From the NCBI RefSeq assembly GCF_040954835.1, contig NC_090698.1, positions 7,252,501-7,316,500 on the forward strand: 64,000 nt of DNA, written 5' to 3'. The notes beneath the pieces were generated by a model. It was not told the DNA's origin. It searched no databases and was given only the letters and a program-made list of their open reading frames with translations. Positions 47,515 to 57,269 of the stretch are shown here, one piece after another. The stretch is from Lepisosteus oculatus (lineage: Eukaryota > Chordata > Actinopteri > Semionotiformes > Lepisosteidae). Every line of letters begins with the position of its first letter. Positions within the stretch are counted from its first letter, which is position 1. The translations under genes were made by a program, and so were the position numbers.

Positions 47515-47740
47515 GTACACAAATACTTGCTGGCTGCTCACACCCCTGCCTGCAGCTGTACCCTTGCACCTGCCTCCCAGGTTCATTCCTTATATGTGAC
47601 GGAGGTTCTTACTTTGACCTTTGGCTAGGACCACCTTTTCTTCTGCCTGGTGATGCCAAACTATTAACTATCAGTGCACTATCTCTTTATATTCATCGAC
47701 ACATTTTGCCATAATTCAAATTTGACTGAGCTGCTGAAGG
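47515..47740 (+). repeat. dispersed repeat F, copy 2
   Basis: Partner of 13700-13925, with GGTTCATTCCTTATA, TTTGACCTTTGGC, CACTATCTCTTTATATTCAT and CAAATTTGACTGAGCTGCTG. Confidence 0.6.
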
Positions 47741-47744
47741 CCTT

Positions 47745-47910
47745 TCCTCCCACAGTTCAAAGACATACGGTTAGGTTAATTGGCTGCTGTAAAAAACTGG
47801 CCCTGGTGCGAGCGCGTGCGTGTTTGTGTCCATGTGTGTCCAGAGGTGAACTGGCATCCTTGTGCCCAATGCTTCCAGGAATAGTGACCCTCAATTGGAG
47901 GTGGTGATGA
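47745..47910 (+). repeat. family B repeat, partial copy
   Basis: CAAAGACATACGGTTAGGTT, AATTGGCTGCTG, AACTGGCCCTGGTGCGAGCG and GAGGTGAACTGGCATCC. It ends about 120 bases before the first st6gal coding exon. Confidence 0.7.
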
Positions 47911-48033
47911 TGAGATGCTGAAGACGTTCTCCTTGTTTAGCGAGAAACAAAGCCTTCTTCTTCTCTCTCTCACCCACACACACACACTCACACACACTCT
48001 CACTGCCTCTCTTTCCAGATCCCAGGGGCCGCT

Positions 48034-51000
48034 ATGGACCGAGTGAGTGTGCTCTGGCGCCTCCGCCGGCGGGTGAAGAGGGGCTTCGTGTGCATGGCGC
48101 TCTTCTGCGTGGCGATGGGATTCCTGTACGCCTTCTGCGCTGAAAACAGCGTCACGGCCACCGACGCCATCTTCGGCACGAAGGCCCGCACGCGTGCCCA
48201 GCTCCGACATCACTGGCCAGGCGTGGAGCGGGTCTTAAGGGGGGCATCTGGCAATCCAGGAAGTTCCGTTAAGCAGGGAAGGTCACCTCCTTCCCTTCCT
48301 GCCTCCAACACCAGTGCCAAAGTGCCCCCTCACGCGGTCAAGGGAGATGGACATGGCTTTCTGTCTCGGGTGGTGACCCCCTTTCTGGGGCACCTGTTAG
48401 AAATCGTGAGAGGCACGGGACAGAAGAAAGAAGGGGCCGTGGGAGATTTTTTTCGGGGCCAGGCTAGCCTGGGCCAGGTGTGGAATGAGGAAATGTCCAC
48501 CACCATGCTGAGCAAGAGGCTGAAAAAGGTGGTGCAGAACTACCAGGTGAGCAAGGACAACACGGAGGTGGGGAAAGAGTGAGGAAGAAGTGGGAAGAAA
48601 GGAAAGAAACAGTTATTCAGATGCGTGTTTAACATCACGTTCTTCAACTGGACAGGGTGAGGAAGCAAAAACAAAAACAAAACGGTTAGATGTATTCTAG
48701 TGTAGGGTATGTGTAGAGTTTAAAACATGAGCAGTCATGTTAAAAGAAAATCGACAGTGTACTAGTTGCATCTTACTTGGAATATGGTGCTATAATTAAA
48801 TGTTACCCTATAATCAGTGAGAAGGAGATCAACTGTTCCTTCCTGAAAAAAAAGGGGATCTGAATCTTTTTAGAATGCAATTGATATGGCTGCACGAGAC
48901 ACTTCATTATGAATCATTTATTGCATTTTATATATAGTGATTTTTATCTAAAAGCATTGGCCACTTCAAGGGGAACTGCAGTCCCAATTTCTCCGACTGG
49001 TTATTACATCTTGTAAACAAAATAAATGAATTGACGGGATCACCAAATTGGACAACTTCTGAATGAAGCACAGAATAGTTAACTTTGTGGAAGGACTGCA
49101 AGTCGCCATATTGTCTCAAACCCCTGGTCTCACCACGGGCATGAGCGAGAGACTGTGCAAACTAAGATGTGGAGCGCCCCTTCCTGCTGACTAGTCATTG
49201 CATAACATAATGCGATGTATGAGCAAATACATACAGGTTGTGCAGCAGACATTTTACTGCAGAAATGTGCAATGTGCAAATCTGCAATGCTATCTGAGCT
49301 ATCTTAAGAGATGTAGTGCCAAGCATGTTTACAGTGCAATAATTCTGAATCGCAGAATATGACGCTTCAGCAACCGGGACATTTTGTGATGTAAATCTGA
49401 GGTTTTGCGTGTTACTGTGCACATTTTACATTCATTGTGGTTTGAAGTGCACTCTAACCCCGAACCCGGTTCGCTCAGCTGGGTTTCTGGTATTGCAAGC
49501 CCTGAAAGCCATTGACCAAGCCGACTCAGGACTCTTAGCAGCAACACAGACCTGGAGGCACAAGCTGAAATTAAGTCACATTTGGCATTTTAGTTGTTTT
49601 CTTTCTTTGATTTAATGTAAAGTGCTTTGAGATGTTGGGATATAAAACTTTTTACCGTTGTAACTGTCAAGACTTGAATCAATGGCCCCTGCTCGTTACT
49701 AATGAGAACGCTTGCTCTGCTGTCCTCTGTTCTCTCCCCTGCCTCACCATCCACACCAGGCCATGAATAAGTATGGGGTGCACTTTGAGCGGCTGGCCAG
49801 TCGCAGGCGCCAGCGCCTCACCGGGGAGGAGCTGCTCTGCGAGCTGAAGGACAAGGTGGCGGTGACCTCACTGACCCCTGACCTCCCCCCCTTCTCAGAG
49901 CTCTCCTGGGGCTCCCAGCTTCCTCCCCACCTGGTAACAGCTCACCTGGGGCCCTACAAGAGCTGCGCTGTGGTGTCCTCCGCAGGATCCCTGAAGAACT
50001 CCGGACTGGGCAGAGAGATTGGTGAGCAGGGCGGAAGGGGGGAGGAGAGGGAGGAGAAAAGGACAGAGTGGAGGAGACGGGGGGGGCAAGAGGAAAAAAG
50101 AGAAGCGAAGAGGAGAACAGAAAGGCCTGTAAGACTGGACTACCCTGTAACACCACATATTCAGTAAGTCACCTGTGAACAAAAACTCCTCTCAGGGTCC
50201 TGTAACAATTTTACATGGACTCTGGAGTGCGCTGTTCCCTCAGTTACAGACATCACATCGTCTCAGTGGGGTTGCTCCCTTGAGATTCCTGACTGTCTAG
50301 TGCGTGTGTTTATACGCAGTCCAGTGTCCAGTGTTAACAAGCATGCTTGTGAGCAGAGTGATGGTAGACTAGCTATTAACAATGCTCACACACAGCTTTC
50401 AGAGTGCACACATTAGTGCTTAAATGATACAAGGAACTCATCCAGACAGTTACTGGCATACTCCACGGCCCATGAGGTACATGAGTGCTGTGGTTATAAA
50501 TACATTTCCATATAGTCTGTACGTGGGCCCTGTGGTTCGTGTTTCATCGTGCATTCTGAAGAAAGCTGCTGGGTTGACTTAGTCAGGGATTTTGAGACTT
50601 GCAGCAGGTCCGCTTGACCCCCCTGGTCAAGACTAAAAAGGTTCTGTTCCTCCAGCTTGTCAGTACACAACATTGCCTTAAGCCCCAGTAATAAGCCTCG
50701 AAGTAATATGTTTTCTATAACGTGGCCATCAAAGCTGTTCACAATCTTCTACATGAGGTCTTACTGGTGTGTTACACAATTAATTAAAACATAGCAGCAC
50801 TTGATTGAAACTCTACACTTTTAACTGTATATTCGAGCATTTTCTTTGAATTGCTTCCCCACGTGGTCTTGAAGATGTAAATGACGGGTCACCATAATGA
50901 CATCATTTACATGTCATTTGCGTGCTATATGTCTTTTTCCTAAGTAGGTTCCTGTAGCTCAGTGCTTCCCATGTTGTATTAATACAGGATTTGTGTTTTT

Positions 51001-53795
51001 CCTACCTCCATGCAAATGGCAACACATGTTTACCAGGCATTTGTCCAGTCTTGAATTTACTCAAAACCTTTTATTTCATTTGTTGTTTTTACAGCAATCC
51101 TCGTATTATGGTATTATCTGCAAACATAAATGAAGTGTCCCAGAATCTAGATCATTGGTCATTCTCTATGGCCATAGTGGCCATGACTTAGTTCTACACC
51201 TTCAGTTACTAAACACTAGTAGCGTCTATTAATGACACTTTCTTCTTGTTGCTTCGCTGTTGTACAGAGCTGTTTCCAGCTCCCCAGTGTGATGAATATA
51301 CCATCGCTGCTGGTCACAGGCTGTGGTAAAAGCACTGCAAAATTGCAGGAAACTATGAAGTACTGTACACACTTCCTCTTCGAAAACTCAGTCTGCACAG
51401 ATTCCGTTCTCATTTTGTCTTCAGCAGTCTTATTACGTTAAGTTAACTATTAAGTAGTTTCGATCCCAGAAGGCCATCAGGGCTGACCATTGTCAGTACC
51501 GAGACAGGAAACACCGGAAAACCAGGAATTCAAAAACATTCCTTCCACGTGTACAGAAATATGGAGAACCATCTTTGCCCTGCCCCATGTCAGAATCTGC
51601 AGATCACTCATGTTTAAAGTCTCATTGATACCCACCTTACAAAATACCATTACTTGCATGGCAGTTTTTTTCTTTTTGTGTCTAGCACTGCCGTTTCTTT
51701 TCGGAAGGGTTTGTCGAGATGCTAGTGGTCCTGTTGCAAGAAGTGAGCTGTGCTGCTTGAGACAGAAGGGCCACAGGGCTTGTGGGGTCATTTCACCCCT
51801 GTCTAGAGTCAGACTGTATGATTCTGGGAGTCTGGACTAACCCTAACGTTGAACATTGTTGGTACACTACGGAGTGTCGGGTGTCTCTATTGAAACTGTC
51901 AGACCTGTTCTGCAGATCTGCTTCTCCTTTCTCCAGATTCCCATGATGCTGTATTGCGGTTCAATGCTGCTCCAACAGGGGGGTATGAGAAAGATGTGGG
52001 CACCAAAACCACTGTGCGCCTTATCAACTCACAGGTAATAGGGCCTGTCTTTAGCCTGGGTGCATCGCCTTCCTGATCAGTGCATCAGTGAGCCAATGAG
52101 TCAACATATCAGTCCACCAGTGTGTCAGACAGAAAAGCGTCATTCGGTTGGTATGTTAGTAAACATTCCAGCTCAGGAGTCGTTATGGGAATGCTATATG
52201 AAAGATCAATCAGAGTATGAGTATAGGTCAAGCAGTGTTTGTGGACTTGACAATCCGTATGTATGTGTAATTATGTGGAATTTCTTTTGCTAAGGCTGCT
52301 GGTATCATAAGGTAGACTTCACTGTGTGTTACTAGGTAATGGCTTCAGAGGACCACCACTTCCTGTCCAGCTCCCTCTACAGCGCAGGGACCCTGGTAGC
52401 CTGGGACCCTGCTCCCTTTTCCTCCAACCTCGCCGAGGTGAGACTGTGCCAGGCGAGCAGCAGGGCAGCCGTTTCTGCTTTGGCAGACTCCCTTGTCTGT
52501 TTTACCATCACTGTAATTGTCATGTTGTTCATATTATTCATCCGAAGGAACTTACAGCAACACAATGTTACTGAGCAGGCAGAGCAACAACGTTCAAAAT
52601 TCTCACTACTAATAAAAAGCATGGGGTGGGGAGGTAACAGCCACAATCGGCTAACAGTATACGTATACTCAATAAAAAACAGCACGACTGCTTCTCAGCC
52701 AATGAAGGACATCTGAAACTGATTGATAGATCAGTTGCTGCACTACGGTCCTAGACTCTGTGGAGTTCAGTGTAGTACCTCTCCGAGTTTCTGCTTTTCT
52801 CTGTCGCCCTTTGTTCTCTGTCCTGTTAACATACTGTGCTGTGTGAATCAACTCACCACCCTTCGCCCTCATATCATATTTGGCATAATGTTCATAGCTG
52901 GTGGAACTTTTCTTTCTCTCCTCTCCCTCCTGTGCTCCCTCTCTCCATCGCAGTGGTACAATAAGACCGATTACCCCATCTTTAAGCAGTACCAGAAGTA
53001 CCGCCTCCTGCACCCTCAGCAGCCCTTCTACATTCTGCACCCGAAGGTTGAGTGGCAGCTATGGGAGCGAATCCAGGAGAACATGGCCGAACCCATCCAA
53101 AAGAACCCGCCCTCTTCGGGGCTTCTGGGTAAGCCCACAACACAGAGACCCCACCCCTCTTTCTGTCAAACTGCCACATGGTCTCTCAGGGCTCTATCAA
53201 GATTAACAGTCACCACCCACTGTCTCCCACTGTCTTTGTGCTGCCATTATTCTACATGGAAAAACCCACTTGGTCAATATCTTTCTACAGACACCACCCT
53301 GTCCCCATAAAACACTGCTTTGGAATAGTGTGTGATGAGGTTAGTGTGTGCGTGTTGCAGTCACATCTATGTCAACCACAGACGTTGCACTGATGATGTA
53401 TTACTGAATGGCTTTACGGCACAGTTTTAATGTCATTATTCATGTATGCATATTAAAGACAGTCCTGGTCTGGTCACATTTTGTCACAAATTGTAGGGCA
53501 TGTCTTGATAATGTCTTCCTGTGTGTCTGTTACAGGCACAGTCCTGATGATGTCAGTGTGTGAGGTGGTACACCTGTATGAGTTCCTGCCCTCCCGGAGG
53601 AAGACAGAGCTGTGCCACTATTACCAGCGCTTTTTTGACGCCGCCTGCACTCTGGGGGCCTACCACCCTCTGATGTACGAGAAGAACTTGGTGAAGAGGA
53701 TGAACCGGGGCACAGACAAGGAGATCTATCAATATGGCCGGGTCACCTTACCGGGACTGGCCACCCTCAACTGCACGGCACCCAGAGTGCACTGA
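48034..53795 (+). CDS. beta-galactoside alpha-2,6-sialyltransferase (ST6Gal family), complete
   Basis: Golgi type II enzyme that transfers sialic acid from CMP-Neu5Ac to terminal galactose of N-glycans. Six coding exons: 48034-48546, 49760-50021, 51937-52034, 52336-52437, 52954-53128 and 53536-53795, totalling 1410 bases (469 residues). All have GT-AG borders and matching phases. The short cytoplasmic start has RRRVKR, followed by a membrane anchor at about 17-36. The stem runs to about 170 (sequon NTS). Sialylmotif L starts at Cys240 ([20 protein letters not shown]) and runs to about 289. Sialylmotif S is within about 345-392 (PPSSGLLG at 377-384). Motif III ([12 protein letters not shown]) and motif VS (His427, HPLMYE) follow. 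Some residues are ST6GAL1-like ([26 protein letters not shown]), others ST6GAL2-like ([35 protein letters not shown]). Orthology is therefore left open and no symbol is given. Confidence 0.95.
48547..49759 (+). other. st6gal intron 1 (coding)
   Basis: Holds repeat D copy 3 (48985-49150) and an L2-like tail near 49610-49650. No other feature. Confidence 0.7.
48985..49150 (+). repeat. dispersed repeat D, copy 3
   Basis: AACAAAATAAATGAATTGAC, TCTGAATGAAGCACAGAATA, AACTTTGTGGAAGGACTGC and CGCCATATTGTCTCAAACCC match 33735-33890 in order. Confidence 0.75.
50025..50135. repeat. purine-rich tract at a splice donor
   Basis: Starts a few bases after the donor at 50022. About 110 bases are almost all A and G, with several G-runs (GGGGGGAGGAGAGGGAGGAG, GACGGGGGGGGC), giving quadruplex potential in the pre-mRNA. 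Confidence 0.8.
50515..51190 (+). repeat. old CR1-like interspersed fragment, longest
   Basis: GTGGTTCGTGTTTCATCGTG, GCTGGGTTGACTTAGTCAGG, GTCAAGACTAAAAAGGTTCT, CCTCCAGCTTGTCAGTACAC, CTACATGAGGTCTTACTGGT and TATGGTATTATCTGCAAACA follow the order of the consensus seen at 36405. It lies in the intron between coding exons 2 and 3. Confidence 0.6.
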
Positions 53796-54915
53796 CTGCT
53801 GGAGGAAGCATGCAGATTTGGTTCTACTGCTGTGGGCTGACCCCACAGTAGTGGGGTAAAGCTGACAGGCACACCCCCACCCAGTAATGTGGATAAGCGT
53901 TTGCCATCTTCACACTACAGTGCCACTCACTGAAGCACCGTGAGCGGAGCACACTCATCTTCAGCTCCAGCTGCTGGTTGCTTTAGCATTATTTGGGTAT
54001 CCTTGTCTGGGACACATTTGATCACCGGAAGATCATGTCACAGTGGCAACAGAAATCTGTAGAACATTTATGGCATCATAGAATTGTCTTAGCTGTTATT
54101 TTCTAATATCCTCTAGCAAAGCAACCCATCCCATCCTGGAGATACCAAAATCAGCTTTTGACACCTGCCTTGTGGTCACTATCCTCCTGCTGTCCCTGTC
54201 CACACTGACTGGTACTCATGCACGCATATTAATGAAAGCACCAAGCGCTGACATCTGCTCTCAGCATAGCTCTCACTCTAGTCCCCAATACTGGGGGCTG
54301 CAGGCCAGTCCTGCACTGACAGGCGGGTTGTCTGATCTGATCTGGCCAATAACAGAGTCCCGAGGCCCTCATCTCCAGCTGCTCTGCTGTGGCATGAGGC
54401 GGCGTCTTTAGCATCTACAGCCTGACCTGCTACAATAAGCATTTGTCTAACTTTTGCTCCCATTTGGAGTGTTCAGCCTTGCCTCGGTGTAAGGTAATCA
54501 CCAACTAAGAATGGCTGCAAGTGAGATGGAAGCCATTCAGCCCATTAACCCCAGCTCGCTCAATAGCTTATTTCTATGAGCTGGATCTGATCCAACGATC
54601 CTAAATGCACTTCCTTGTGGCTTCTAATTGTACTGTCATGTGTTACTAGTTGTGCCGTTCAGAAAAAAAGAAAAATAATCCATTGGGCTTTGTTTGACAA
54701 TAGCTTTCTGGATTTTTAAACAACTGTGGCAAAGCCCCTCAGAATCTCAAATCCTCAAGACTGCCAGGAGTCAATACCTTCAAATTATTTGGGTATGGCC
54801 TGTCCCGTTATTCATCTTTCTATGGAAGTAATGGCCTTTCTGGAACGAAACTGCCATTAGGATTCAATTCTCCAGGAGCACAGAATGGAATAAAAGCCAA
54901 AAGAACGTGTAGCTC
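53796..54915 (+). other. st6gal 3' UTR, possible poly(A) signal
   Basis: The first good AATAAA is at 54889-54894 (GGAATAAAAGCC), giving a UTR of about 1.1 kb. A diverged CR1-like piece (GGAAGCCATTCAGCCCATTA) lies at about 54510-54600. The real cleavage site is unknown. Confidence 0.4.
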
Positions 54916-54919
54916 TCCA

Positions 54920-55985
54920 GAACATGAACTGAAGATGGGATCCTTTAGGAGAAGTGTGTGGCAGAGTTCCAGTTTCTAATTTCTGGTACTATATATTCAC
55001 TCGACTGGTTGATTGCACGAAGACCAGAGCTTGTATTTTTCACCGTTGCTACTTGTCACCACAGTTTTGGGTTGTCTTGTCAGCATGTGAAGTATTCAAA
55101 TATGTAGGAGGTGGAGGAAGAGATAGTACTGTTCCAATGACATCTCTCCCCTTGCCCTATCAAGAGCGTTACAGGTCCACACAGCACATGTCCAGTCTTT
55201 AGCGAAGAAGATGTCCCTCAGGTCCCCGGTATGTGCAGTAATCACTGGAGGTGGCTGTCATGAATTGAATACAAGGAGTGCTGAATTTGTGAGGAGAAAA
55301 TATTTGTATCAAAAGGCCTGACAGTGTTGTCGGGCTGTGTCAGTCCCTCCTTCTGCACGGCTGCTTGCTGCAATTAGGCACCAACGCAGGTGAAGCAATT
55401 TTCTGCTCCGCCTTTCTTGAGCAGTAGGAAGTACTGTGGGATGGCCAGTCATCCGGCAGCTGTTGCCAATAACTCAGCTATCTAAGGAAATCTCACTTGT
55501 ATTTTGTGTGCTAATATGGTCGCAAATGCTTGCCGGATGCATATTGCCCTGTGATAGATTAAAACATTAATTTCACATATTTAAAAGGGGGAGGTATGTC
55601 ACCACCTTTAGCAATCAGACAAAGCATTAATAACACATTTGATTTTACATTGTGGAAGCCAGACACTTATTAGACGTTCCTGTTTTGACTAGTTTAGTAA
55701 GCATAAGGACAAAAGAAAGGTTATAAGAGAACATTCTAGCACTAGTACTTGCTAGTCACACTGCGCAGAATGAACTGCCTGCAAGCAACACCAAATTTCC
55801 AATAGTCTCTACTATACATTTATAGTCTCTCTAAAGACTAGCCTGATGAGTCCTACGTGTTGTGTTACACTGGGCTATGTTTTCTACTGGTAGAGTCTGT
55901 AACATTTCATTTGCCTCGATAGTGCCTGTACAGTGTGTACAGGCTTCTTATTTTTTGAAGGCGATCAAAAGGCCTCAATGAAAAG
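54920..55985. other. intergenic, nothing recognised
   Basis: AT-rich mixed DNA. No gene was supported. Confidence 0.5.
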
Positions 55986-55989
55986 TCTG

Positions 55990-56288
55990 CAAAGGAACAG
56001 GTTAAGGTTTATTCCATGCTGAAAGGAAAATAAAAAAGGAACAACCTTTCAACTGTGGAGCCTTTAGGTGTGAAGAATTCTCCACAGCCCAAATGCTGCG
56101 TCTCTTTTCTTTGTGTGAAGAGAAACGTGGTCACTTTTCTTTATTAAGGAGTGAACAAGGTGTGGAGAAGGCTCTACAGCCGAAACATTGTGATCCTTTT
56201 CCTCTCTTTTCAGCATAGAGTCAACCTTCACCTGCTCCTTTGTAGCCCACGCATGCTGACGCAGATACCTGCTTGAACTTCTACAATG
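55990..56288. repeat. inverted units of the hammerhead-core-like repeat (locus 2)
   Basis: A minus unit (about 56070-55990), a plus fragment (about 56076-56118) and a plus unit (about 56155-56288). The last reads GGAGAAGGCTCTACAGCC then GAAACATTGTG, CTCTCTTTTCAGCATAGAGT, CCTGCTCCTTTGTAGCCCAC, GCATGCTGACGCAG and CTTGAACTTCTAC. Same head-to-head layout as locus 1. Confidence 0.6.
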
Positions 56289-56294
56289 AAAAGT

Positions 56295-57080
56295 CTGCAA
56301 ACCTTTTCTTTTTCTTTGCCAATGACAACTGTAGATTAAAAAACAATTACTGCCACACAATTGCTAGTTAGGCAACTTAAAACCCCTCTACTTGCTGGAG
56401 TTGAGTTTATGGTCTGTTTGTGGAATCAGTGTTTTCTGATCTTAGGGCTCCCCCATGTGGACAGCATTGGTGGTAGGACGGTGTGCAGGCAAGATCATTT
56501 ATTTATCTGGCACAATTGACTGGATGTAAAAGAGATCTGGTCTCTGAATGTTTATCCACTAAATAAGAGAAAATATTTTTTAAAGAATAACTTATTTTTG
56601 TTTTTGCTGTTATTGCTGCTACACTACTATTATAGAGTAGAGACTGTGCAAAGCATGAGCCACTATTCCCATGATTATATGGGGTCAAAGCAGCTCCTAT
56701 AACCCCAAAAACATTTATTTCACAGGTTGTGGCTCTGCTACTTGCCCTTGCCTTTGGTATCAGCACCCTCTTAATTATAAAACGGAATTAACTAAGAGCT
56801 CCTTTATCTAGTTTCAGAGCTGGGTGTACAGAGATCCGGCAGCTAAAGAACAGATTTATAGGGGTGGCTTTTGGTTGCCCTCAGTGACCTTGACAGCTCT
56901 GGCGTTTTCCTGGGTATCCACCAGGAAAAAAAAAACAATGCTGCAAAGATTGACTAGAGTGGCCACCACAGTTGCAGGTTCTCCAGGTGAGCTCAGAAAT
57001 GATGTCGCCAGACCCATTATTTGCTAGAATCAAGGCTATTCCATACATGTCAGCCAGCTTCCTGTGAACCTGCTTGCTGC
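56295..57080. other. intergenic, nothing recognised
   Basis: Mixed DNA with a short A-run near 56930. No gene was supported. Confidence 0.5.
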
Positions 57081-57084
57081 TATA

Positions 57085-57265
57085 GCTTTGCACCACTGTG
57101 GTGGGGAGATACACTAACTAGTGCAGCCACCTCACAGCTCCAGGATCCATAGCTAGTTTGCCAGCTTAGGCGCCTTTCTATGTGGAGTTTGTCTGATCTC
57201 TCTGTGTTTGCATGGGTTTTCTCTAGGTAATCCAGTTTCCTCACACTCCCAAGTACTGAGTAACA
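57085..57265 (+). repeat. family B repeat, diverged copy
   Basis: GCAGCCACCTCACAGCTCCA, CTATGTGGAGTTTGTCTGAT, CTCTGTGTTTGCATGGGTTT and AATCCAGTTTCCTCACACTC. Confidence 0.6.
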
Positions 57266-57269
57266 AGCT

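Noticed and set aside
47776-48213. 145-codon minus frame over the first st6gal coding exon
   Set aside because: Antisense shadow of the sialyltransferase exon and of a family B repeat.
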